Source of the DNA: Xiphias gladius
Taxonomy: Eukaryota; Chordata; Actinopteri; Istiophoriformes; Xiphiidae
DNA length: 64,000 nucleotides
Assembly: GCF_016859285.1 (NCBI RefSeq)
Contig: NC_053416.1
Span: 8,310,001-8,374,000 of the forward strand
Reading direction: 5' to 3'
In this document: in pieces, positions 32,122 through 48,287 of the stretch
How the letters are laid out: each line of letters starts with the position of its first letter
How positions within the stretch are numbered: the stretch's first letter is position 1
Notes under the pieces: model-generated
The model's database searches: none
What the model saw: only the letters and a program-made list of their open reading frames with translations
Told to the model about the DNA's origin: nothing
Made by a program: the position numbers and the translations under genes

Positions 32122-35100
32122 GGAGAACAGATTAGAAACAAATGAGGGGAAGCATCAGAAAAATAAGAAATGTGCTTTTAACAGCAGTGTTAAAAATCCA
32201 TTTATTAAACTGTTACCAATACCTTTGTCAGTTACATTCTCTACTGAGTCCCGCCATCAGCTTGTACTTTTGTGAATTTGTGCTGTTGGTCCATTATTCA
32301 GACAAACAAATCAAGTTTGAGATAAAACTGAAAGGTCAGAGGATTTTCCGAGTACTGTCTTAATTCAATATTGAAAGAAGAACCATAGATGATTGCATTA
32401 ACAGAAAGATTTGGGAGGAGGAAAAGAGGAAGGGGAGGAAGGAGGAAAATAGGATATGAATAAGAGTGAATGGTATTGAAATGGCTACATAAATAAATAA
32501 ATAAATATAAATAAATAAATTATGAGTGGAATTGGCTTTGGTGTACTGCTGCTGCAGTCTTTGGAGCATGTTGAGACCAGAAGACTGAATAAGGTGATAA
32601 GGTCTTTACATCAACACAATATAGGTTTGATTTACACTTATTATAACGCAAGCACAGAGCCAACATAAAAACATCTCTCAGATGGGAATTGCAAATAAGA
32701 CATCTCTGTAGTTCAGTACTTCCTATACACTAATTAGAGGACTGCTCTGGCTCTGTATGGCTTTCGACATTTGACAGACTGATCAAACAAACCACCAAGC
32801 AATGGGAAGCAATGATAATGTTTTAATTTTTATGTAGCCATATCCCTTCTCTCTAAGACAGCTGGGATTGTTTGCATAGAGAGATAAACAGAAAAGACTT
32901 TATTAATGTGTAACTCCTCAATACAGAAAGTGTACAAGAAATGTACATTTATGCCAGGTAGTTAAAACCATTTTATAGCACTAGATACTATGTCTCTGAA
33001 GTGGTTGAATTGCAACAATACGAATCAGATATTGCAAAGACTTTACAGACATTAAACCTGCATTGATTAAAATTTTTGATGCTAACACTGAATTACAACA
33101 TACAGTATGAAAAGGGTTGCTCATTCCAACAAATCCGCAAAGAACAGTGACCCTCTGCTGCTCGACGTAGCTTTTGAGCCTCTTTTAGTTTCATATTTTG
33201 GCTCCACTTTCCGCACAATACAATGCAACGTCATCTGGTGAGGTATTCCATTGGCCAATCCAACACATGCAAGCACAAATTCCTTGAAGATTATGTTGTA
33301 ACAAGGCCATCCTCCCATAAAAACATGACCCCATAGGTCATTTGTACAAGCAGCTTATTGCAAGCCATATTTACGTTTTATTGTTAAGCAACCTCTAGTG
33401 GTCGTGTCAGACAGCTTAAGTTGTTTCAGCTAATGCCCCTAAACAACCATTTTATCTTCAAGTGTCAAAGGGAAGAAGGAAGTCAGGTGACGCTGTTATA
33501 GAGCAGAAAAGGCTGTGTGTGGAGGAGGTCGGGGTGGATGGATGGGTCAGCAAAACATTGGACTTGAACATGTGTCAGCGTTGTTTCTTTTGAACGCAAT
33601 CTTTCCATAACCTTAACCACATGTTTATGATTGTAACCAAGATGACAAAGATCCTTTAACCTTAACAAAGCACTTATTTGAACCCAAACCACAATCTTTC
33701 CCGTAACCTAACCAAGTAGTTTTTGTGCCTGAACCTAATTAAAATTTTACCACGGCCCCGTCACATGAAAGGGTTAGTTACTTATTTTTCCATAGTGATT
33801 TTTATCAGTTTATCTTTGGCATATCGCCTGCCTGTATGGATGCAACACTCCTATGGGTCATGTCAGAGGGCAGGGACAAATGACCTATATGATCGGTCAA
33901 GTTGGAGGATTTGTTGTTTGTTATGTGTAACGTGAGCAGCGTTTGCCTCAAGATTTTTTCAATGAAAGACAAAAGGATCATCACTGTGATAACTTTACGG
34001 AGTTGTAAAACTCCTGTCTCATGGTATTATAAACCTTGGTGTTTTGGTGACGGATAAGGATCCAGAGTCATGCATCTATTACTCAAACCAACCCTAATCA
34101 TATTTCATCGTTTCGCCACTACATGAAAGACAAGCTCCCACGAACGCAGCCCCATTTTTTTTCTTTCACACAGGTCTGGTCCTGAAGTCTCGAAAAGAGG
34201 ATTAAAAGATAGAAATGGATCTTGTTTGCGCAAGTAATATGCCATGTGCACAAGTTATGGATCTTATGCGGACATGTTCAGTAAAATGAAAATATATAAT
34301 CTTTCGGGACTTTGGGGGCTCCATAGTACTTTGAAATGGTTATTATGAGTAAATATGTGCCAGTGGGTTGTATTATCAGACTCTCGTAAATTAATGTCTT
34401 CTATGTAGAATTAGGACACAGATTTGGCACATTCATTAATGGAATGGTTTTTTCAGCTAAAAACATCATACTGATTATAATTTACAACTTGATTGGATAT
34501 TAGTAAAAAAAAATACAGTGCACACACATTATGGACACACCAGCAATGTTGTTTAACTATAGGGGTGGTTACAATATCATTAACACCTCAATGACAATGA
34601 AATCCAACTATGTCATTCCAATGTATACTAACCTTATTAACTTTTTAACTTAATATAATTTGCAAAATAATATCATTTATTTTGTTGATTGAACTCCATG
34701 TTTATCTCTGAGTCTATAGTTTGTGTTGTTGTGTTGTAGATGTGAGTGCATAATATCAAATAGTGTGTGCATCTTGCGGAGTAATTTTCGAGGTTGTTCT
34801 TTTAACAGATTAACAGCTGCTTGACTGTTCAGATAATTTCTTGCACTTTCTTTATTGTGTTGTATCATGAGGAAGCGATGATTTAATTTTGGATCTCCTT
34901 CACTGGGAGTAATTAAATTAAAGGTCAAAAACCCTAAATCACTCACATAATTTTAGGCCATTGGTGCCTAATCAATTTGGCGTGTTTGTGTGTGTGAGTG
35001 TGTTAGTGTACAAACAGGCACATCCTCTCTTGATGTTAAGCCAGCGCATTTCAGCTGATGGAAGCCAAAGCAGGATGTGAGGCACTGACAGCAGAACCGC

Positions 35101-36149
35101 ACCCGATTGACAACTAAATCTCTTATTCAGAGAGATTTAACACAACTTCAAATAAAAAAATAATGTTTCTATCTATGTATTTAACTATATTTTTATGATA
35201 CTGCTGTGTCATTGTGTAGTATACAGCATATAGACAGAGGGAAGACTGAGACAGCGGGAAAAATAAATAGTTACATGCATCATATGTCAAAAACTACCAC
35301 CTAATGTACAGGTTCATGTTGATGTGCAAGTCTGTGTGTGTGTTGACCAGAAGTTTGTGATGACATACCGGATTTACCCCATGTACCCCTGCAGATTATG
35401 TTCTTTTCATGGTCGGTGAGTCTGGTTTGAATTCGTTTAGCCACCTCACTTTTTCTGTCTGCCTTTTTCTTTTCAGTGCTGCAAACAGTCGGTGTTGACG
35501 AATCTGCCATGTTCCCTCTTACAAAGAACAAAACCCAACAACAACACGGCTCAGCATGATGACTCAAAGAGGCATCCTGGAACAAACACCTATCAAGTAA
35601 CCACCTGAAAAACAATGGCAACATGACGACTGACCTTTGCAAAAATTACATGTAATCCTGTTATGTGCTTGGTAGAGTGACACTTGCCCATTGAATGAGG
35701 ACCAAATGAAGCAGATGGCATGAACAGAATCTACTTTTCTACAAAGTTATGTGACTGAAGAATAACCACGGAGGGGAAACAGCCACAATCAAATCTGCCT
35801 CACAATGTCTTTGTTTTGAGCTCTACAGAGAGGGCCATAACTCATCTAATCCCAGCTATTTTGTGCCATAATAACTGACTAACATCCGCATAGGAGCCAT
35901 AATGGCAGTTGTGTACTGCTGATAACCCCACCTCAGCCTCTACTTTATACCTGCTTAGTCACTATGAGAGAGGGAAGAATGGAAAGAGGAAGAGCAAATG
36001 AGGGGGGGGGTGGAGAGGGAAGTGGAAGCTGACTCAGGTACTTGAAGGCTGGCACTGCCTGTGGCTTGCTCTAAAAACACAGCTGTGCATCCACACCCTG
36101 GTGGAGCATTACTGTGACTGTGTGCCCATGTGTGGTTTTGTGTGCAGAC

Positions 36150-36151
<2 letters not shown>
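32122..36151. other. Gene-poor region with dispersed repeats
   Basis: No confident gene was found. Seen: an (AAAT)n tract near 32487-32521, a stretch with repeated AACCTTAACC/AACCTAACC phrases at 33590-33770 resembling a common fish repeat, and a Lys-rich open frame at 35301-35642 (-). The remainder is AT-rich and unassigned. Confidence 0.5.
33590..33770 (+). repeat. Dispersed repeat with AACCTTAACC phrases
   Basis: Short phrases CCATAACCTTAACCACATG, CCTTTAACCTTAAC and GTAACCTAACCAAGTAGTTTT recur at irregular spacing. I recall similar sequence in many teleost genomes. It is not a telomeric array because the unit is not regular. Confidence 0.45.

Positions 36152-36213
<62 letters not shown>
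36152..36213 (+). repeat. (GT)n microsatellite
   Basis: A pure GT run of about 31 units, with a GT-rich lead-in from 36119. Confidence 0.95.
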
Positions 36214-39899
<3,686 letters not shown>

Positions 39900-40420
39900 C
39901 CGTGAGGCTGTACTTAACAGCACTGCTTTGAGCTAAATGCTAATGCTACCGTGCTAGCATGCTAACATGCTCCCATTGACATTGCTGACATGTTGATGTT
40001 CAACATGTATAATGCTCACCATCACAGTTTAGCATGTCAGCATGCTAACATTTGGTAATTAGCACTAAACACAAAATACAGCTGAGGCTCAAGGGAATGT
40101 CATTAGTTTTGCAGGTATTTGGCCATTAAAAGTATTGGACAAACTTAAATTTTGATGTGACAATGGCGCTCGATGAAACGTCAGGGGATCACCAAAGCTA
40201 TTACAGTTCATCTCAGGGGGGACATGAATGTCTGAATCAAATTTCACGGCAATCCATCCAATAGGTGTCGAGACATTTCAGTCAAAACGACAAACGTCAA
40301 CCTCGTGGTGGTGTGATAGGAAAAGTCACCGAAGTAATTAGCATTCATCATCTGCGCATCATAGATACCTATACCAAATTTCATGGCAAGAGAAGAGAAA
40401 CTAGAACAAAAAAAGGGCAT
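39900..40420 (+). repeat. Large dispersed repeat with GCTAGCATGCTAAC core
   Basis: The core at 39946-39975 is GCTACCGTGCTAGCATGCTA. It is followed by CAGTTTAGCATGTCAGCATG, CTAACATTTGGTAATTAGCA, and then CACGGCAATCCATCCAATAG and GTCGAGACATTTCAGTC. I recognise this order as a very common teleost interspersed repeat. No protein is encoded and the class is undetermined. Confidence 0.7.
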
Positions 40421-41533
40421 ATACACAGACAAATTTACAGTGCTATAGATTAGCAATTTTCAAATAGAAAAAATACTCTGTATGAAAACTGTTTGCAGCG
40501 AGGTGAGGATTCAGAAATGCTGTGAGTGCCGCAGTCAGAATTTCATTGACTTCCATTGTATCAAGATGGTCACAGAAATTCTAAGAGATGATATTACACA
40601 CAAAAATACCTGCATGGGTGTATGCCACTAAAGGAAAGTGAGATTTCATTCATTACAAGGGTGAGCTTACCCTTTCAAAATAAGACAACCACAGGCCTTG
40701 TCAATGATCGTTCTCAGTCAGGGACTGATGGACACTGTGGTTATGGTAGGGAAATAATTGCTCACACCTCTTATGGGAGAGCCTACCTGAATTGTCCTCT
40801 CAGTCTGGGGTTGGGAAGCATTGGTGGCTCCCAGTGCCAACCTTTGCACAACAGTCTGAGGTCAAAGTCTGCTTCAGCATCTCAGAATAGCTGATGACAA
40901 ATGGTGCATGTTAATAATCTCTGGGAAACATGGGGAGGCTGAGTAAGCAGAGCAGTTGGATGTTTGACTACTGATATGCTGAGCGTCTGTGTGTATATAT
41001 GGAGCAGTGGTAACCACCAAATGTGTTGTGCATGCTGCCCTTCAAAGCCGAAAAGCAGCAACTGTTTTGTAGTCAGACTGAAAACAGAAATAGATCAAAG
41101 TTTATCATCTTCTTTGACAGTGTGCAAGTGGATACAGTACACTGGCTAAACTCTTATCACGCCCTTTGACCTTTGAAGCACACAGAAAGCAGTTAATTTT
41201 GTTTTCTTTTCATGACCAGTGTTCTACAGTATTTACGTGCATTTGTTTGATGCGTGCAATACGTCTGTGTGTGGTCTGAGCGAGACAGCAGGTGCTCGGA
41301 TGAAAATCTAAATGAGAACATAGTCAAGAGGCTTAGAGGATTACAGAGTTGTATTGTCTTTACACAAAATGTAACATTTATATTTGATCAGCAGACCTTA
41401 AAGAGAGGAGCTGAGGGACTGTAGAGGTGACCTGTCGGTTCATATTACACAGAACTGAACTGTGGAACAAATACAAGCAAGTGCTGAGGAGGGAAACACA
41501 GGCTGTATACACACACTGTACATACACAGGCAT

Positions 41534-41534
<1 letters not shown>
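40421..41534. other. Intergenic DNA, nothing recognised
   Basis: No exon, RNA gene or transposon end was identified. Confidence 0.5.

Positions 41535-41623
<89 letters not shown>
41535..41623 (+). repeat. Long (CA)n microsatellite
   Basis: 89 bases of uninterrupted CA repeat, the longest in the window. The open frames that cross it are artefacts of the repeat. Confidence 0.97.
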
Positions 41624-41626
<3 letters not shown>

Positions 41627-42708
41627 TATTCATTTGATCTAAATACTTTTTTGGTTTCAGTTGGAAGATACGAGATGGCCAGCGAGATACAGAGGCGTTT
41701 CGGTTTACTGTGACGTCAGGATCAATTCAAACAATCAAGGACCAATGGAAAAAATATGTCTTGCATCCAGTCTCGTGTAGTCATGTATGGAATAAAAAAC
41801 ACGCACTGCTCCATTCTCAAACTCTGGAGATTTGTGTAAAATCTTAACATGACTGCAATAATCTTCACATTTTACTAAATAACTTTTTTTTTCTTTTAAA
41901 GGATTTTTTATCTCCCTGCCACCGTACAACGTACATGGCATGGGGGACATTATGTCGTCATTCTTGTGAACACAATAACTCGAGAACAATACATAGTAGA
42001 AACTTCATACTTAAACCACAGGTACCCCGTATGGTGTAGGTGGTCTGATTAGATTTTTCCTTGCTGCATACATTTGCGTATTAATGAGGTAAAAAATGAT
42101 TTTGAAAAAAAAAAAAATCCTGTCAGCATTCTTGATGACAAACTACGGTGGGACAATGAGGCAATCCAGTCGTTGCCACACAACCTTAAAAGCAGAATGA
42201 GATCATATGTAAGATATAAGATTTCAGTTATATACCCTGCTGAACATTATATCTGGATTATTTTTAAGACAGACCATTTTTACTAAAAATAACCGCAATG
42301 ACTGAAAAGACTTGAGTCTAATCTATCAACACACGAGATCTTGTTCACATTCATGTAATCTATTATAGTATTAGCCGTCAATGAAAGTTATTCACAGTGC
42401 TAGCAGTTGGAAGAAGATGAATTCACTATTTATAAGTACAAAAAGGTAAGTCTTGCATGCTTGTCTGTATATTGAACACTGTTTAGACCCGTCCTTCTTG
42501 TGTCACTTTCAGTTGTATTTTATACTGATTTTAATGAATGACCTCACCGCACGAGCCATAATCTCCCCACTCCATCCGAAAACTTTCACTTCGCTAATCA
42601 AAGTGTGTAGTGTGTGTCATCATTAACATCTGAAACATCCAAATTAATCTTCTTTGTACGACATGAACTTTGGCTTGGCAGCAACACATCGGACACAATG
42701 GAAAGATC

Positions 42709-42710
<2 letters not shown>
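41624..42710. other. Intergenic DNA with a possible repeat fragment
   Basis: GTGAACACAATAACTCGAGA at about 41967 resembles a phrase in a common teleost repeat. Otherwise nothing was recognised. Confidence 0.4.

Positions 42711-42749
<39 letters not shown>
42711..42749 (+). repeat. (GT)n microsatellite
   Basis: A pure GT run of about 19 units. Confidence 0.95.
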
Positions 42750-42754
<5 letters not shown>

Positions 42755-42821
42755 GGTGTATACCTACAGTAGTTTGAGAAAAAAAGCATAAGACGTGTGT
42801 GTCTTGGCTTCAAACAAAAAG

Positions 42822-43116
42822 TCGATTGACTGATTAATCAATTAACATAAAATTAATCAACAATTTCGCTGACCGATTAATTCTTTATCAAGCTTCTCAA
42901 ATGTGACGCTTCTGGTTTTATATCTTTATACTGACTACCTTTGGTTTAAGACTGTTTGTCCGACAAAACAAGCAATTTTAAGATGTCATCTCGAGCCTTG
43001 GGAAGTTTTCAATATTTTCTGTCATTTTATTATTTTATATTTAAACAATTATCAATCAGTTAGAAAATAATCAAGAGATGATTGATAGTGACAAAAATAA
43101 TGTATTCCTGCCCTAC
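42822..43116 (-). repeat. Dispersed repeat, GATTAATCG family copy 2
   Basis: It starts GTCGATTGACTGATTAATCA and contains GACCGATTAATTC, TTTGTCCGACAAAACAAGC and TAGAAAATAATCAAGAG, ending near ATTCCTGCCCT. The order matches copies at 8880, 56018 and 59735. The inverted-repeat-like ends suggest a non-autonomous DNA transposon. Confidence 0.7.
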
Positions 43117-43443
43117 TTGGCTCACTAGCTGAAAATCATGCACTGACCTTAATTTTGAAAACGCAGCCAACAAAAACACATTCACACCTCGCTGTGTTTG
43201 TCCAGACATGCTTATGCTTTGTGTGTATGTGTGTACATGTGTGTATGTGTGTTTGTGTGTGCCTGTGTGTCAGACTCTCTACCCCCTCTCCACTCTCCCT
43301 TTATGGAGAGAGATTAGGTAGTTAATCCTGTAGATCTCAGAGAAAAAGCCACTCCTGATGCCACAATGGATTTCACTCAGTCCACCAGAGAGAGGACAGA
43401 CCTGCTGCCGATACGCATCTCGACTTCTGACGGAAACAGGGCC

Positions 43444-43450
<7 letters not shown>
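43117..43450. other. Intergenic DNA
   Basis: GT-rich stretches occur at about 43219-43270. Nothing else was recognised. Confidence 0.5.

Positions 43451-43530
<80 letters not shown>
43451..43530 (+). repeat. Long (CA)n microsatellite
   Basis: 80 bases of uninterrupted CA repeat, with a short CA-rich lead-in. Confidence 0.97.
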
Positions 43531-43532
<2 letters not shown>

Positions 43533-45041
43533 ACACAGATGCACACTCACACAGGTGCACAGACAAGGCAGAGCACTTCACCAAGGTCAGGATATTATAT
43601 TACATATGAATTGGAGGCATGCTATAAATAACCCCACAACCATGTTGAACTAATATTATAAAACTGTCACGTCTTTTTCCAACTCTTTACTGTAATACCT
43701 TGTATATGTTATATATAATACTCACTGTATATGTTCATATGTATACAATAAAACCAGTACTTTGCCCCCAGAAATCTCTTGTGCTGCTTAACAAGGGCCA
43801 GTATTTTATAGTTTCAGCTCTGTACGACTCTTCACTCTTCATGACGGAACATGAAATCCCGAACACTAATTTATTGATCAAGTCACTGGAGGATCAAGGA
43901 TGACCAGCCTTGTGGCTTTGTCTTCTCTGACCACCGATCACTTCTAAATAGACCAATTGCCCCCGTGCATGACTGCAAATATAACAGTTCCGTTTTGAGT
44001 ATCACTGAAATCCAAGAAGACTCAGGTTGAAAGAAATTAAATCCAGCTCTATCAGTGCTGTTCTGTAGCTGACGATAAACTTTGGCCTTCCCAGAGGTTA
44101 CAGGCATAAAAAAACGTTATTTTCTTTGGTCAATATAGTATCATGTTCTTATTGTTTGCTATTAGGAAAAAAAGTCCAGAAAAGGCTTGATTAATTTTTC
44201 TAATGCAGCAAAACAAAGACTAAAAGCTTCATTCTTGGGTTATGGATGAGGTTGGGATGAGAACAATAATAGCAGGCTGTCAATGATTAAATATGAGGAA
44301 TTTCAATTTTTTCCTCCCCAGACACCATTTCTACTCTCTGAGTCTCTTTTTATATGAAGGACCTGATTATTGGTACTGTTTACTGTACTGCTTACATGTT
44401 AAAGCATCAGTGATAATATTCCAATACAATAACAATGTAACACTGACAGGAACCATTCTGCATTTTGACTGATTTAACCTTTTCATACTTTAAGTTCATT
44501 TTGTGATCAGTATTTCTATTTCTGTTAATTAAAAACAGTTTTTAATGCAATTGTAGTAAAGTATTTTCATTGTGAATTATTGATTGCTCAAATTATATAA
44601 ATGTATCTCCCACTGCTGCAAAAGGCTACATAAGGAAAAATATGTTGACTTTATATAACATGATTGTTTTGATTAATGTAACATCTGAATAATCATTCTC
44701 AGTAACAAAATGAGGAGCTGGATGAATGCAAACCCCATTTCTTGCTAATTATTTTCCCTGCTGTGTTGCTCCCATTTTCTGGATTTTTCTTTTTTACATG
44801 CACACATATACAGAAACTGTTACGTGTTAAGTCAAAAATATATAATGAAGGGTGTAATGTCTACCGATTTTTAAAGTTTCTGTGTGGTTTCCTCACTGAA
44901 ATCTCTTAAACAGTGTACTCTGACTGTCCACTTCATCTGAATGTTTTTCTGGTTCCAAAGAAAGAAAGCAAATTCATTTAAAAAAAAACAAAAAACGTCA
45001 ATTTCCAATTATGTCTGTATCTACAGTTAATACGTTCCAAA

Positions 45042-45097
<56 letters not shown>

Positions 45098-45170
45098 AAT
45101 ACATATATATACATATATAAGAAAAATAAATGAACGCTGCAAAATGAAAGAGTAAAGTGTTTTATTTTGA
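43531..45170. other. Intergenic AT-rich DNA upstream of ubl3
   Basis: No gene was recognised. An A run followed by (TA)n lies at about 45041-45094. CpGs appear from about 45.18 kb, where the ubl3 promoter region starts. Confidence 0.5.
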
Positions 45171-46094
45171 AAAATGAAGCCGGAAGTTCCGTGTGACTTC
45201 CCCCCGCCCCGTTAGGGGCTTGTCGTTAGTTGAGAGGCAGGATGACAGCTGGACTGGTAGTGGAGGCGCAGCAGCGCAGTCGGAAACATTGACAACAATC
45301 GTTACAAAGTCTCGTTTTTAAAGTGAAGCACCGACAGATTTTGACGCCTCTCTCTACCAACCGGGCGGACGTCTTTGAGTTTATCAGAGGACGGTAACCG
45401 TTAAACCTTTGCGGATATATATATATATATATATTTATTTATATATATATATATATATAAATATATATATATATAAATGTATATATATATGTGTGTATAG
45501 CTATATATATATTTTTTTTTTTTTTTTTTTTTTCTTTTTTAACCGAGAGCGAAAAAAGATCCGTGTCCGGATGTGCCAGCAGTTTCGGGTTTTTTCGCAT
45601 GGCGTAGGCAACCTTTTCTGAAGCGGGATATTCTTGACGTTTGGCGGGTCGGAGGAGCCCCCCCCCCCCCGGGTCGCCAGCGTATCCCCACTAACAGACA
45701 CGCCACCTCTACATTTTGCCGATTTGGGGAAGAAAACGATCAGCGACATGATTGTGCAATAGAGAGGAGGAAGCGCTGCACGTCTTGACTACCTCTGTGT
45801 TGACTGTGGAGAAAGAGAGAGAGAGGCGGAGAGAGAGAGCTAGAGAGAGATAGAGAGACAGAGAGAGAGAGAGAGAGAGCAAGTCACCAGGGATAAATTG
45901 TGTTTTTGTTTCCTCTTCTAAACCCCAACAACGACGCGTTTTTCAGAGCTTGTGACAGCTATTACAACGGAGACGAAAAGAGGGAATATTCGTGTCCTTG
46001 CCTTGTGTGTGTGTGTGTGTGTGTGTGTGTCTGCTGGTGTGTGTGTATGCGTGTGTGTGTGTGAACACCTCCGAGGACTGGATAACCCTTCGCG
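45171..46094 (+). promoter_or_regulatory. ubl3: Putative ubl3 promoter and 5' UTR
   Basis: CpG content rises sharply here. CCGGAAGT at 45180-45187 is a consensus ETS site, and a GC-rich CCCCCGCCCCG element lies near 45201. Unusually, a (TA)n-rich stretch (45415-45490) and a poly(T) run (45511-45540) sit in the middle. A G/C block (45650-45672), a (GA)n tract (45810-45880) and a (GT)n tract (46003-46064) follow. The transcription start is unknown. Confidence 0.5.
45415..45540 (+). repeat. (TA)n tract plus poly(T)
   Basis: Imperfect TA repeats with short interruptions run into about 30 T residues. It lies within the presumed promoter or 5' UTR of ubl3. Confidence 0.9.
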
Positions 46095-46121
46095 ATGACG
46101 GCCAGCACCCCAGCGGACATG
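46095..46121 (+). CDS. ubl3: Ubiquitin-like protein 3, first coding exon (partial gene)
   Basis: UBL3 (MUB) is a prenylated, membrane-anchored ubiquitin-fold protein linked to sorting of proteins into small extracellular vesicles. ATG ACG...GAC ATG encodes MTASTPADM, then a consensus donor GTGAGA. Human UBL3 begins MSSNVPADM, and I believe its first exon also stops at this Met, so length, phase 0 and the PADM end all agree. The ATG has G at -3. It lies after a CpG-rich leader in the expected neighbourhood (UBL3 lies near HMGB1 in human). Exon 2 (human INLRLILVSGK...) was not found in the remaining 17.9 kb and should lie to the right. Paralogue a or b is undetermined. Nine codons is little evidence, so the call rests on context as well. 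Confidence 0.75.
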
Positions 46122-47685
46122 GTGAGAGGATTTACTGTCCGTTCTTCACACTTTTACCATTTACATCCATTTATTCATGCGGCAGCGTGCAAGGCTGTTC
46201 TTCAAACAAGGATCCTGCTGCTGGTTTCATTAATCGGATGTCCCCACGGTTTTGAGACTGTATGGGTCCAGTGTGGCAGTGAATTTAAACTTTAAAGCCT
46301 AGAAGTTGGGTTTGTAAATGATTGTAGTTTAATTGAACTGATATGGTCCTTATGAGTGTGTTTGCAAGTTTTACCTCCCCAACTACGCTATATACCATTT
46401 TTTTTCCCCTCAGTTCCAAGCAGTCACTGGCTGCCATTGATTTCCCTACAGTACGAAACTTTATTTGCACAGTCCTGAAACTCGCTCATGCCCTGCAATC
46501 CATTGTCAAGTCTGCTCTCACGTTTGTGGCTCACATTATCATTGTCTGGCGTGTGGCATTTTACATCCAGGAGGATTTGAAAAGTCGGAATTGCCTCCTG
46601 ACGATAACGCAAACTGGATGGGTGTTCACCAGAGGCGAAATGGTGAAACAGTATCGATCAATCCAAGAGGGGAATTGATAGTCTGAACTCCCCTCACCCA
46701 AAACTGGCATTCCTCGCAGATCGGCCCATCGAGCTCTTATCAAATCGAGCCTCTGTCCCTTCACTGGTGCCTGCTGTGCGTTTTCTATTTGACATTTTGT
46801 GAACCTACAGCATCACACAAGGCAACGCTTGGAAAGAGACGGGAGTTTTAGGAGCAGGATAGGCGCTCCTTTTCTGTTTTCGAGTGCGCAGTGAGACTGG
46901 TAATTGCGCTGCTGCCACAACCCCATTATGTCATACCTGCTGGCGTAGTGGTGCTTTAAAAAAAGGAGGCTAAACCGCAACCTTAAGTCTGTGGTCGTCA
47001 TCAGGTGATTTTACCGGTTTACTCCCACCAGGTATTATCCTCAAATGGCTTGTTTACCGGTTTTACACTAGCTTACTGACTGTTGTGTGTGTTATGATCT
47101 CTCATAATAAAGATTTTGGTCAGCCTCCCATGGGTAATTTTTTTCCCACAAATTATGGGGGCGTATAAAATGCATTGAGTTGGGTTGACCCAATCTTAGA
47201 CATATTTCCCCTCTGCATGGCAGTTTTATGTCTGCCGTCTTTGCCGCTAGTGTGCGGTGGCTCTAAGAATACCTTCAGGTCTATGTATAGAAAGGATAAA
47301 CCACGTAATATGCCCCCCTCCCCATGCAGAGATCAGCTATCCCAGCTGTGCCTGTACTCCTGCCTGTCCAAGTTCGGCTGATCCCCTGAACAGCAGGTCC
47401 ATTATGTCGTCAGGATGTTGGGATAATGAGGTGAGCCGGCCTCCATGTATACGTGGCCCAGTCAAAGCTAAAGCATTTAAGTATAGCACGTCGCAAGACA
47501 TTTCCATGGATTATGGACACAATCGAGCTGAATCTTTCATTTTCCGATCTGTCATGACCGGTGGCTAAATCCTCATGAATCCCGAAGAACGTTCATAGAT
47601 GGTCTTGTGTTATTCCAACAACGGTATGGATGTGTGAGGCTTCATATGGTCACAGTGTCATGGGTTAGTGTCCAGTCGTGTTTAC
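46122..47685 (+). other. Probable ubl3 intron 1, first part
   Basis: No exon was recognised. CpGs are still fairly frequent up to about 47.0 kb, as is usual just downstream of a promoter. Confidence 0.5.
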
Positions 47686-48287
47686 TAGGGATGGGTTCCG
47701 ATAGCCGGTTCGATTTTGGATCCGGAAGTCAACAAGAAAACTACAATATTTAATATTTGCCGCAGGTCACGGATTCTATTGAATTGATACTCACCGAATG
47801 ATAAAGTAGAAATGGTACTGTTTTCTCTCTGTTGTTTTGACTTTTTTGGAAGCCACAGAACTTCCTGTGGCTTCTGCAGATGATGCACAGCCACCAAGTG
47901 AGGAGCAAGATGAGTAAGGGCAGGTTTAATGAACGTCACAGAGCAGAGACACAAAGTACGCGGTGAAAGCCCGACAACTCTGCAACATGGTACAACCAGG
48001 GTTTAGGCTCGATAGTGAATTACCATCGTTTCTGTTAGTGTCAGGGTCATTCTTGTCTGCTGATCAGTCACAATTAAAATGACCTTTTATGTTATGAACA
48101 GGATCAGAGGAGGCTGGATTCTTAAATACCAAGTTACATCTTTTGCTTCACAAAACAACTGAAATTTATTTTGTTACTGAGTGACATTTGTCTTCATTCC
48201 CCGCCAAACAAACTACTTAAAAAGATTCAATAAACGCATTTGGAACTGGATTCAGATTCATAAAAATGCTATCAAACCTAATCCCTA
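47686..48287 (+). mobile_element. Non-autonomous hAT-like transposon, copy B (602 bp)
   Basis: The left end is TAGGGATGGGTTCCGATAG. The reverse complement of the right end is TAGGGATTAGGTTTGATAG, giving imperfect terminal inverted repeats. The flanks are GTGTTTAC (47678-47685) and GTGTTGAC (48288-48295), an 8-bp target-site duplication with one mismatch. Eight-base duplications are the hallmark of hAT-superfamily insertion. No transposase is encoded, so movement would have needed an enzyme supplied from elsewhere. It is homologous, in reverse orientation, to copy A at 3125-4130. A 10-bp-stem hairpin lies inside at 47849-47874. Confidence 0.85.

Noticed and set aside
33590..33770. Telomere-like array
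   Set aside because: CCTAACC phrases are irregular and sparse; this is an interspersed repeat, not (TTAGGG)n.
41378..41713. Several frames of Cys-Val or His-Thr repeats
   Set aside because: Translations of a (CA)n microsatellite; the same applies at 38371, 42598, 43279, 55458 and 58861.
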